Shown here one piece after another: positions 1-7,477 of a stretch of DNA of 21,248 bases. The stretch comes from Clostridia bacterium (GTDB lineage: Bacteria; Bacillota; Clostridia; Christensenellales; UBA3700), in assembly GCA_900772745.1 (NCBI GenBank), contig CAAGRV010000180.1:1-21248 (forward strand), given 5' to 3'. A model generated the notes under the pieces. It did no database searches and had not been told where the DNA came from. It was given only the letters and a program-made list of their open reading frames with translations. How positions within the stretch are numbered: position 1 is the stretch's first letter; the number at the start of each line of letters is the position of its first letter. A program made the position numbers and the translations under genes.

Positions 1-2
1 AA

Positions 3-170
3 GCTAGTGGCAAAACAATTTGCAATCCGTTGGATAGGTTGTTGGACAAAACTAAATTTAGAGAATATGAGGACGAGGCGGCTAGACAAAAAATGGTCTT
101 GGACGTGTCCAAAAAATATATCAAGATGAAAAGAAAAATTTACAACGAGAGCAATCATAATAGGGGTTAG
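3..170 (+). CDS. C-terminal 55 codons of an unrecognised protein (5' end outside the window)
   Basis: An open frame runs in from the left edge and ends at TAG 168-170. The visible tail is highly charged, rich in Lys, Arg, Asp and Glu, and looks largely helical, with the segments DRLLDKTKFREYEDEAARQK and then KKYIKMKRKIYNES near the end. I do not recognise the family from this fragment. It ends 5 bases before the -35 box of the pcrA promoter, so it probably belongs to a separate upstream transcript. No terminator hairpin is visible after it. The reading frame is chosen because the other two forward frames give shorter or less protein-like tails. Confidence 0.5.
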   Translation, partial: ASGKTICNPLDRLLDKTKFREYEDEAARQKMVLDVSKKYIKMKRKIYNESNHNRG

Positions 171-174
171 GCGG

Positions 175-203
175 TTGAAAAAAATCTAGTAGTATGATAT
201 AAT
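175..203 (+). promoter_or_regulatory. SigA-type promoter of pcrA-ligA with extended -10
   Basis: TTGAAA at 175-180 and a perfect TATAAT at 198-203 are separated by exactly 17 bases. TGA at 195-197 gives a TGn extended -10. Transcription would begin near 210, leaving a leader of about 20 bases before the pcrA start. The pcrA ribosome site GGAGG lies at 222-226. Confidence 0.85.
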
Positions 204-230
204 TTTTTCACCAACAATTTTGGAGGAAAA

Positions 231-2420
231 ATGGATTTTCAACAACTTCTAAATCCCGAACAACTTAGACCCGTAATGGATACCGACGGCGCAGTGTTGG
301 TACTGGCGGGAGCGGGCAGTGGCAAAACAAGAGTTTTGACATATCGTATTGCGTACTTGATTGAGGAAAGGGGAGTCAACCCATACAATATTTTGGCGAT
401 TACCTTCACCAACAAGGCGGCGTCAGAGATGAAAGAAAGAGTGCTCAAAGTGACTGGGAAAAGTGGCGTATTCATCTCTACTTTTCACGCTTTGTGTGCC
501 CGTATTCTGAGAGCGGAGATAGAACAACTTGGCAACTATACCGCCAACTTTACTATCTATGATGACAACGATACCACTAGAATAATCAAACGTGTAATTA
601 CCAATTCGGGGTTCGAAGTTGACAAGAATTTTTACAAGGACGTCAAGTGGCATATATCCAATGCAAAGAACCATTTTCTAAATCCTGAGGAATATTATTT
701 CCGTATTAAGGACCAAAAATATGCCAAACTTATTTGTGACGTGTATGCCGAATATGAACACACGCTCGTCCAAAGCAATGCGCTAGATTTCGACGACTTG
801 TTGTTGTATGTCGTCAGACTTTTTACGTCCAACAAAGCAGTGCTCGAAAAGTATCAAGACAAGTTCCAATATATCCTTGTGGACGAGTTCCAAGATACCA
901 ACATTGTCCAATATATGATTGTTAGGTTGCTTGCCCAAAAGTATGGCAATATTTTTGTCGTGGGCGATGATGACCAAAGTATTTATGGCTGGCGTTGGGC
1001 AGAGAGCGAAAATATCGAAAAATTCCGCAAGCTTTACAAAGATTGTAGACTTTATAAGCTCGAACAAAATTATCGTAGTACAGGCAACATTCTCAATCTT
1101 GCCAACAAAATTATCGCTTACAATACCGAACGCGTCGGCAAAACATTGTGGACAGAGGGCGAAAAGGGCGTAGGCGTTGTTTATCGTACGCTTTACAACG
1201 AAAAGGCGGAGGCGGACTATGTGATGGAGCAAATTACTTCACTCATTCGCTACAACGGCTACAAGTTTTCCGACTTTGCCATTTTGTATCGTGCCAACTC
1301 AATATCCCGTCCGTTCGAAGAAAAACTTACGCTTTACAACTATCCTTACAAGGTGGTCGGCGGTAACAAGTTCTTCGACAGAAAAGAAATCAAAGACTTT
1401 ATTGCCTACCTAAAACTTTTGGCGAACAACAACGACAACGAAAGCTTGCTCAGAATTATCAACGTGCCAAAGAGAGGCATTGGAGATGGCGCAATATCCA
1501 AGATTGTGGACATTGCCAATCAAATGAATGCCAGCTTGTACTGGTGTGTAAAGAACGTGCACCAACTTGGTTTGCCAGCTGCGACAGCTCGCAATATTGC
1601 CAAGTTTACGGACGTAATTTGTTTGCTTGAAAATATCAAAGGGCTAAAACTTGGCGAGTTCATTGACAGGGCAAATGAGATAATCAACTTCAACAGCATG
1701 TACGACAAGAGCGTGGAAGAGGACGCCAACAGACTGGACAATATTGCTGACTTTGTGACAGCGGTCAAAGAGTTCGAACACGACAACAAAGAGGCAACTC
1801 TCGTGGACTTTTTGCAGTCCGTTTCTTTGCTCAGCGACAACGACAACAACAATCAAGACAATGATGACGCTGTCACTGTTGCGACTATCCATGGCGTAAA
1901 AGGTCTAGAATATAGATGCGTGTTCATCGTAGGACTAGAACAAGGCATTTTCCCTACTTCTCGCAGTGAGGCAGATGACGAATCTATGCAAGAAGAACGT
2001 CGAATTATGTATGTTGCGGTCACTCGTGCAAAGGAAAGATTGTATTTGACCAATGTTACAGAGAGATTTAGATATGGAAAGTTGGAATATTGCCAAGCAA
2101 GTAGATTTTTGGACGAAGGGGGATTGATTAAAGAAAGAGAAGACAAACTTCCATACGAAAAACAATATACCCCAACTCCTAGCAAGATTGACTTCACCAA
2201 GATTTCCAAACCAACACCAGCATTTGCCACTCCGTCCAAACAAATGGAAAGCGTGGGCAAAGACCTGTCCAAGTTCCAAGTGGGCATGACAGTCAAGCAT
2301 ACCAAATTCGGTGAAGGCAAAATCGTGGAAATCACGGGCGAGAATGCAAAAATTCAGTTCCCAGAGCTTGGAGTTAAGACGTTCAATATGCGACTTGCTC
2401 CAATAGAAATAGTGCAATAA
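231..2420 (+). CDS. pcrA: ATP-dependent 3'-5' DNA helicase PcrA (UvrD/Rep family, superfamily 1A)
   Basis: This cytoplasmic helicase unwinds DNA in repair and replication and, in Firmicutes, also acts at RNA polymerase. The SF1A motifs appear in order: Q motif (LNPEQ, 7-11), Walker A GAGSGKT (27-33, Lys32), motif Ia around TFTNKAA, motif II VDEFQDT (217-223), motif III DDDQSIYGWRWAES (246-259), motif IV QNYRST (279-284), motif V around HGVKGLEY (554-561) and motif VI VAVTRAKERL (595-604). Residues 682-726 form the C-terminal Tudor-like module (VGMTVKHTKFGEGKI), which contacts RNA polymerase in PcrA. The length of 729 aa is usual for PcrA. The start is fixed by GGAGG at 222-226. Motif III has WRWAE where UvrD/PcrA proteins normally have WRGA, a small deviation. 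ligA follows after 30 bases in what is clearly the same unit. Confidence 0.96.
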   Translation: MDFQQLLNPEQLRPVMDTDGAVLVLAGAGSGKTRVLTYRIAYLIEERGVNPYNILAITFTNKAASEMKERVLKVTGKSGVFISTFHALCARILRAEIEQLGNYTANFTIYDDNDTTRIIKRVITNSGFEVDKNFYKDVKWHISNAKNHFLNPEEYYFRIKDQKYAKLICDVYAEYEHTLVQSNALDFDDLLLYVVRLFTSNKAVLEKYQDKFQYILVDEFQDTNIVQYMIVRLLAQKYGNIFVVGDDDQSIYGWRWAESENIEKFRKLYKDCRLYKLEQNYRSTGNILNLANKIIAYNTERVGKTLWTEGEKGVGVVYRTLYNEKAEADYVMEQITSLIRYNGYKFSDFAILYRANSISRPFEEKLTLYNYPYKVVGGNKFFDRKEIKDFIAYLKLLANNNDNESLLRIINVPKRGIGDGAISKIVDIANQMNASLYWCVKNVHQLGLPAATARNIAKFTDVICLLENIKGLKLGEFIDRANEIINFNSMYDKSVEEDANRLDNIADFVTAVKEFEHDNKEATLVDFLQSVSLLSDNDNNNQDNDDAVTVATIHGVKGLEYRCVFIVGLEQGIFPTSRSEADDESMQEERRIMYVAVTRAKERLYLTNVTERFRYGKLEYCQASRFLDEGGLIKEREDKLPYEKQYTPTPSKIDFTKISKPTPAFATPSKQMESVGKDLSKFQVGMTVKHTKFGEGKIVEITGENAKIQFPELGVKTFNMRLAPIEIVQ

Positions 2421-2450
2421 CTCGATACATATCGCCAAAAAGGAGAGATT

Positions 2451-4400
2451 ATGGACGAAATGAGAGAGCTTGTAGACAAGCTGAACAAATATGCGTATCA
2501 GTACTATGTGCTAGACGAGCCAACCATAGCAGACGTCGAATATGACAGACTCTATGACAGACTTGTTGCGCTCGAAAAATCAACGGGCGTAGTGCTTGAT
2601 GATTCTCCTACACGTCGTGTGGGTGGAGCTCCGCTGTCCAAATTCCAGTCAGTCAAACACCTTGGCAGATTGTACAGCCTTGACAAATGCCAAAGCATCG
2701 AAGAGTTGAGAGCCTGGTTACAAAAATTGGAGAGCATATATGGCAAACTACCACTTTGCTCGCTAGAATACAAATATGACGGATTGACCATCAACTTGAC
2801 TTATGAGAATGGTCGATTGGTGCGTGGTGCGACTCGTGGCAATGGTATCCAAGGCGAGGACGTAACTGCCCAAGTTATGACCATCAAGTCCGTGCCACTT
2901 TGCATAGGTTATAAGGGCGTGTTGGAAGTGCAAGGTGAGGGCATTATGCGCTTGTCAGAGCTGGAAAAATACAATGCTCGCCCAGACGTCGTGCCACTCA
3001 AAAATGCTCGCAACGGCGTGGCTGGTGCTATCCGAAATCTTGACCCAAAAGTGACCGCCGAGCGCAATCTTGAAGTCAATGTCTACAATGTCAACTATAT
3101 TGACAAACAGTTTGGCAGTGGGCAAGAAATGATAGAATTCCTAAGACAAAACAAGTTCAAAGTGTCCGAGCATTACAAACTATTTGACAGCGTCGAGGGC
3201 ATTATTGACGGGATTGAAAAGATTGGCAAGAGCAGAGATAGTTTGGACTTTTTGATAGACGGAGCAGTCATCAAAGTGGACAATGTGGCTATCCGTGACG
3301 AGCTAGGCTTTACCGAAAAATTCCCAAGATGGGCTATGGCATACAAGTACCCAGCCCAAGAAGTAACGACTATTTTGAAAGACGTTGTGTGGCAAGTTTC
3401 TCGTACTGGCAAGCTCAATCCGTTGGCGATATTAGAGCCTGTTGATTTGGCGGGCGTGACCGTCACCAAAGCTACACTCAACAACTACAACGAGATTTTG
3501 CGTAAAGATATAAAAATCGGCTCAAGAGTGTTCGTGCGTCGTAGTAATGACGTCATTCCAGAGATTTTGGGCGTTGCAGAGCACTATCCGATGTCAAAAG
3601 ACGTGCCTATGCCTACCAAGTGTCCGGCTTGTGGCAGTGCGGTTGTGTGGGACGGAGCATTCATTAAGTGCGAAAACTACAAAAACTGTGCGCCTGCGAT
3701 TGTGTCTGCTATGACTCACTTTGTAAGCAAAGAAGCAATGAACATAGACGGCTTTTCCGAAAAAACAATCGAAACGCTGTTCAACGAAAACAAGCTTAGA
3801 CATTTTGTGGATATATACAAACTCACTCCGTTTGATTTTGCCGACCTAGACGGATTCAAGTCCACCAAGATAGGCAACATTTTGACAGCTATCGAAAAGA
3901 GCAAAAAGACAACGCTAGAAAGATTGATTTTTGCCCTTGGCATTGCCAACATTGGCAAGAAAGCCTCTCGCCAACTTGCCGAGAAATTTGGCTCGTTGGA
4001 AAAATTCCAAAATGCAACGTATGACGAGCTAGTATCTATTGATGATTTTGGCGAAATTATGGCGAATGGAGTGCTAGAATACTGGCAAAATCCTCAGCAC
4101 AGAGCAGACGTCGAAGAGTTGATTAGGTGCGGAGTGGAGATAGAAGTAGTGGAGCAAAAAACAGGAGTTTTGACGGGCAAAGTCGTTGTGCTGACAGGCT
4201 CTCTTCCAACTCTCAAACGCTCCAAAGCCAAGCAATTACTCGAAGACAATGGCGCTAGGGTAGCCGATAGCATTTCTAAGGCAGTCAACCTAGTTGTGGC
4301 GGGTGAAGACGCCGGCTCTAAGCTAGAAAAAGCGCAAAAACTGGGTATCGAAATCATTGATGAAACAAAACTTTTCGAATTGATAGGCAAACAAAACTAA
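2451..4400 (+). CDS. ligA: NAD+-dependent DNA ligase LigA
   Basis: LigA seals nicks in DNA using NAD+ and is the essential bacterial replicative ligase. Domains in order: Ia, the NAD-binding region (1-65, with YYVLD and EYDRLY); the adenylation domain with the catalytic Lys108 in EYKYDG and the downstream RGATRGNG and GEDVT motifs; the OB fold (about 300-385); a four-cysteine zinc finger (Cys391, 394, 407, 413); helix-hairpin-helix repeats (about 430-560); and a C-terminal BRCT domain (about 572-649, GKVVVLTGSLP). The length of 649 aa is close to the family norm and the protein looks complete. The residue after the catalytic Lys is Tyr, where Ile or Leu is more common. The start has AAGGAGAG just upstream. 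It is co-transcribed with pcrA and followed by a terminator. The pairing pcrA-ligA is conserved in Firmicutes. Confidence 0.97.
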   Translation: MDEMRELVDKLNKYAYQYYVLDEPTIADVEYDRLYDRLVALEKSTGVVLDDSPTRRVGGAPLSKFQSVKHLGRLYSLDKCQSIEELRAWLQKLESIYGKLPLCSLEYKYDGLTINLTYENGRLVRGATRGNGIQGEDVTAQVMTIKSVPLCIGYKGVLEVQGEGIMRLSELEKYNARPDVVPLKNARNGVAGAIRNLDPKVTAERNLEVNVYNVNYIDKQFGSGQEMIEFLRQNKFKVSEHYKLFDSVEGIIDGIEKIGKSRDSLDFLIDGAVIKVDNVAIRDELGFTEKFPRWAMAYKYPAQEVTTILKDVVWQVSRTGKLNPLAILEPVDLAGVTVTKATLNNYNEILRKDIKIGSRVFVRRSNDVIPEILGVAEHYPMSKDVPMPTKCPACGSAVVWDGAFIKCENYKNCAPAIVSAMTHFVSKEAMNIDGFSEKTIETLFNENKLRHFVDIYKLTPFDFADLDGFKSTKIGNILTAIEKSKKTTLERLIFALGIANIGKKASRQLAEKFGSLEKFQNATYDELVSIDDFGEIMANGVLEYWQNPQHRADVEELIRCGVEIEVVEQKTGVLTGKVVVLTGSLPTLKRSKAKQLLEDNGARVADSISKAVNLVVAGEDAGSKLEKAQKLGIEIIDETKLFELIGKQN

Positions 4401-4411
4401 ACAAAAATTGC

Positions 4412-4450
4412 AAAGTGCGGGCACGAAAATGTGTCCGCTTTTTGTTTGTT
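4412..4450 (+). terminator. Rho-independent terminator after ligA
   Basis: The arms AAAGTGCGGGCAC (4412-4424) and GTGTCCGCTTT (4431-4441) pair around the loop GAAAAT, with a two-base bulge and one G-U pair. A T-rich tract with interspersed G follows from 4439. The stem is imperfect but well placed, 11 bases after the ligA stop. Confidence 0.75.
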
Positions 4451-4515
4451 TTGGACAAAAATCAATTTTGGGAGCGAAATATAGCAAAATTGAGCTTTAT
4501 TTTATTATAATAATG

Positions 4516-4544
4516 TTGTAAAAGTTATTTGTTTGTGCTATATT
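4516..4544 (+). promoter_or_regulatory. Promoter of the yicC-to-rpe operon, extended -10
   Basis: TTGTAA (4516-4521, 4 of 6 consensus) and TATATT (4539-4544, 5 of 6) are separated by 17 bases, with TGC (4536-4538) as an extended -10. It lies in a very AT-rich stretch after the ligA terminator. The predicted transcript start near 4551 leaves a leader of about 20 bases. No other convincing promoter was noticed before the terminator at 14906. Confidence 0.75.
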
Positions 4545-4572
4545 ATTTATAATAATTAAATTGGAGTAGTGT

Positions 4573-5454
4573 ATGCAAGTTTACAGTATGACAGGTTATG
4601 GCAAGGGCGTAAGCGAAAGCCAAAACCAAAGACTGACCATAGAGCTAAAAGCTGTCAACCATAGATTTTTGGACCTCAATGTCAAGCTACCAAAGGGCTT
4701 TACATTCGCAGAAGATATTATCAGAAAAATTGTCAAAGACAATGCGGTGAGAGGGCACTTTGATATTTTTGTCAATTATGAAGACTCTCGCCAAGACAAA
4801 GCGGAAGTGACGGTAGATTATGCGCTTGCAACAAAATATTTTGAGATTGCCACCAAGATAAGCGAGCTCATCGGCAAGGAAAACAACGTAGCTGCCAATG
4901 AGCTTATGCGTATGTCAGACATTATAACTCCTACAACAAGCGAGCAAGACGAAGAGTTTTTGGCAAAGCTCGTGCAAGACGCTTGCAAGATGGCGTGCGA
5001 CAATATCAACGTTATGCGCGCTAAGGAAGGCTCACTCATTATGGCGGACTTGCTTGCCAAGGTGACAGAGCTCGAAGGCAATGTGCAAGAGATAGAAAAA
5101 CTTGCGCCTAGTATGGTGGAAGAGCACAAAACAAAACTCCAAGAGCGTATCCAAGAGGCTTTGCAAGACGTGGTGCTCGACGAGGCAAGACTTCTCAACG
5201 AAGTTGCTTTTTACAGCGACAAAGTGTGTGTAGACGAAGAAATTACTAGACTTTTCTCCCATATCACTCATTTTAGGACAATCGTTCAAGCTGGCGGAGC
5301 GGTAGGCAAAAAGCTCGACTTCATCGTCCAAGAGATGAACAGAGAAACCAACACCATTGGTAGCAAATGTTGCAATATCGCAGTGACAGACAAAGTTTTG
5401 TCTTGCAAGAATTTGATAGAAAAAATTAGAGAACAAATACAAAACATAGAGTGA
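4573..5454 (+). CDS. yicC: YicC/YloC family endoribonuclease
   Basis: The family is known for endoribonuclease activity and links to stress and stationary-phase RNA turnover; the exact substrate here is unknown. The N-terminal hallmark MTGYGKG lies at residues 6-12, followed by the conserved ELKAVNHRFLDLNVKLP block. The middle is largely helical with charged coiled-coil character (about 150-200). The C-terminal DUF1732 part shows GKKLDFIVQEMNRETNTIGS and ends in KIREQIQNIE, both typical. The 293 aa length is normal. The ribosome site GGAG (4563-4566) lies 6 bases before the chosen ATG; an internal ATG at 4588 is less well placed. In Bacillus the next gene is usually remA followed by gmk; here gmk follows after 13 bases and remA is absent. 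This is the first gene of the long operon. Confidence 0.93.
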   Translation: MQVYSMTGYGKGVSESQNQRLTIELKAVNHRFLDLNVKLPKGFTFAEDIIRKIVKDNAVRGHFDIFVNYEDSRQDKAEVTVDYALATKYFEIATKISELIGKENNVAANELMRMSDIITPTTSEQDEEFLAKLVQDACKMACDNINVMRAKEGSLIMADLLAKVTELEGNVQEIEKLAPSMVEEHKTKLQERIQEALQDVVLDEARLLNEVAFYSDKVCVDEEITRLFSHITHFRTIVQAGGAVGKKLDFIVQEMNRETNTIGSKCCNIAVTDKVLSCKNLIEKIREQIQNIE

Positions 5455-5467
5455 CATAGGAGTAGTT

Positions 5468-6094
5468 ATGGCTAAGAGAAAAAAAGGCTTGCTCATCGTA
5501 GTTTCAGGACCATCAGGAGCGGGCAAAGGTACAGTACTGGCTCACGCAATCGCCAATTATCCAAATCTTCAATATTCGGTATCGGTGACCACCCGAGCAC
5601 CTAGACCAGGCGAAAAGGACGGAATTAATTATTATTTTGTCAATCAAGAAGAATTCAAAACAATGTTGCACAACAACGAATTGCTCGAATTCCAACCAGT
5701 ATATGGCAACTTCTATGGCACACCAAAGAAAAAAGTGCTCGAAAAGCTCGAACAAGGATTCGACGTTGTGTTGGAGATAGACGTCAAGGGCGCATTGGAA
5801 ATCAAGAACAAATTTCCACAAGCCGTGATGATATTCCTCACTCCTGCCAACAAAAGCACTATCGAAGAGCGCCTAAGAGGCAGAAGTACAGAGAGTGAAG
5901 AACAACTCAAAGTTCGTATATCGTCAGCTATTGACGAGCTCAAACAAGCGGTATTCTATGACTACATAGTTGTCAACGAAGATGCCGAAATGGGCGCACA
6001 AGATATTATTTCTATTATCCGTGCCCAAAAATGCAGTGTAGAAAACAACAAAAAATTTATAGATAACTTAATATATGGAGGTAACAATCTATGA
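5468..6094 (+). CDS. gmk: Guanylate kinase
   Basis: Gmk converts GMP and ATP to GDP and ADP in purine nucleotide synthesis. The P-loop GPSGAGKG spans residues 14-21. The GMP-binding segment is recognisable: VTTRAPRPGEKDGINYYF, the region around the NNELLEF motif with YGNFYGTPK after it, and LEIDVKGA. The lid region with ERLRGRSTESEEQLKVR follows. At 208 aa it is a complete bacterial enzyme. AGGAG at 5458-5462 supports the start. Its stop codon overlaps the rpoZ start by 4 bases (ATGA), which implies translational coupling. The pairing gmk-rpoZ is conserved across bacteria and links guanine nucleotide supply with transcription. Confidence 0.97.
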   Translation: MAKRKKGLLIVVSGPSGAGKGTVLAHAIANYPNLQYSVSVTTRAPRPGEKDGINYYFVNQEEFKTMLHNNELLEFQPVYGNFYGTPKKKVLEKLEQGFDVVLEIDVKGALEIKNKFPQAVMIFLTPANKSTIEERLRGRSTESEEQLKVRISSAIDELKQAVFYDYIVVNEDAEMGAQDIISIIRAQKCSVENNKKFIDNLIYGGNNL

Positions 6095-6291
6095 TGATCG
6101 ATCCACCTATCGACAAACTTATTAAAAAGGCAGAATGCAGATATGCACTTGTATGTGCAGTAGCTAAGAGAGCAAGACAACTCGACGCTCAAAATCCAGA
6201 TCTTTATCAAGAAACTGGTGAAAAATCAATCTCTATCGCAGCTAGAGAAATTTATGACGGCAAAATCGTTGTAAAGAGAGAGAATATCTAA
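6091..6291 (+). CDS. rpoZ: DNA-directed RNA polymerase omega subunit
   Basis: Omega is the small subunit that helps beta-prime assembly and contributes to a ppGpp site in some bacteria. The 66 aa protein shows PPIDKLIKKAECRYALV, then AKRARQL (the typical helix), and SISIAAREIYDGKI near the end, matching the family pattern. GGAGG at 6077-6081 precedes the ATG by 9 bases; a second ATG directly follows, so the true start could be 3 bases later. It overlaps gmk by 4 bases, and coaBC begins one base after its stop, as in most Firmicutes. Confidence 0.93.
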   Translation: MMIDPPIDKLIKKAECRYALVCAVAKRARQLDAQNPDLYQETGEKSISIAAREIYDGKIVVKRENI

Positions 6292-6292
6292 T

Positions 6293-7477
6293 ATGCTATC
6301 AGGGCTCAACGTACTTGTCGGTGTGACAGGTGGCATTGCTTGCTACAAGTCATGCGAAATAGTATCAAGACTTAGAAAGCTTGGTGCAAATGTCGATGTC
6401 ATTATGACCAAAAATGCCACCGAATTTGTTGCTCCGCTCACTTTCGAAACGTTGTCCGCTCGTCCAGTCGTGACCAGCACTTTTGACAGAGATCGCAAGT
6501 GGGAAGTAGAGCATATTGCACTGGCTAAGAAGGCTGATATTTGTGTGATAGCTCCGGCTACCGCCAATGTTATTGCCAAACTAAGTCAAGGTATTGCCGA
6601 CGATATGTTGACCACCACAGCCCTAGCTCTAAAATGTCCTATTATCATAGCTCCAGCTATGAACACCAATATGTTGGACAATCCCCAAACGCAAGCAAAT
6701 ATCGCCGACCTTAGGTCCAAAGGCGTGATTGTTGTGGACAGTGTGTCGGGTAGACTTGCTTGTGGCGACAGCGGAAAGGGCAAAATGGCTGAGCCTGTGG
6801 ACATAGTAGATATGATAGTCAAGACGCTTATTCCAAAGCAAGACTTCGAGGGAAAAAGAGTGCTAGTCAGTGCTGGCGCTACCCAAGAAAGTTTGGACGG
6901 AGTAAGATTTATCACCAATCGCAGCAGTGGCAAAATGGGTATCGAGATTGCAAAGGCAATCACCAAGCGTGGCGGCAAAGTTACACTGGTGGCGGGCATT
7001 GTGAGTGTGGATATTCCTAGCTATTTGGACAAAGTGATTAGGGTCAAATCTACCCAGCAAATGTATGACGCAGTCATCGGCGAAGTGGAGAACAATGACA
7101 TAATTGTCAAAGCTGCCGCACCAAGCGACTACAAACTCAAAGAGCAGTTCCCAAACAAAATCAAGGGCGACACGCTCACGCTGGAATTGGTCAAAAATCC
7201 TGATATTGCCAAGGCGGTAGGCGAGATAAAAAAGGACAAGAAGTTGATTATTTTTTGTGCCGAAACAACCAACTTAGAGGCGTCCGCTTTGCAAAAACTC
7301 CAAAGTAAAAATGCTGATATGGTCATTGCCAATGACGTAACCCAACAAGGTGCAGGCTTTGACGTCGACACCAACGTTATATCAATTTTTACCAAAGAAG
7401 GCTTGATTTACCAAAGTGGTATTGTGCCAAAGAAGGACTTGGCAAATATCATTGCGGACAAGATAACTTTGTTATGA
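6293..7477 (+). CDS. coaBC: Bifunctional phosphopantothenoylcysteine decarboxylase / phosphopantothenate-cysteine ligase
   Basis: The protein catalyses two successive steps of coenzyme A synthesis: CTP-dependent joining of cysteine to 4'-phosphopantothenate (CoaB) and FMN-dependent decarboxylation to 4'-phosphopantetheine (CoaC). The CoaC half (1-180) shows GVTGGIACYK, the catalytic His74 in EVEHIAL, the flavin-binding APATANVIAK, the PAMNTNM motif (121-127) and Cys157 in GRLACGDSGKGKMAEP. The CoaB half shows SAGATQESLDGVRFITNRSS (193-212) and GKMG, KIKGD for nucleotide binding, NPDI, and IANDV before the C-terminus. The 394 aa length is normal. It starts one base after rpoZ and overlaps priA by 4 bases. 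Confidence 0.96.
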   Translation: MLSGLNVLVGVTGGIACYKSCEIVSRLRKLGANVDVIMTKNATEFVAPLTFETLSARPVVTSTFDRDRKWEVEHIALAKKADICVIAPATANVIAKLSQGIADDMLTTTALALKCPIIIAPAMNTNMLDNPQTQANIADLRSKGVIVVDSVSGRLACGDSGKGKMAEPVDIVDMIVKTLIPKQDFEGKRVLVSAGATQESLDGVRFITNRSSGKMGIEIAKAITKRGGKVTLVAGIVSVDIPSYLDKVIRVKSTQQMYDAVIGEVENNDIIVKAAAPSDYKLKEQFPNKIKGDTLTLELVKNPDIAKAVGEIKKDKKLIIFCAETTNLEASALQKLQSKNADMVIANDVTQQGAGFDVDTNVISIFTKEGLIYQSGIVPKKDLANIIADKITLL

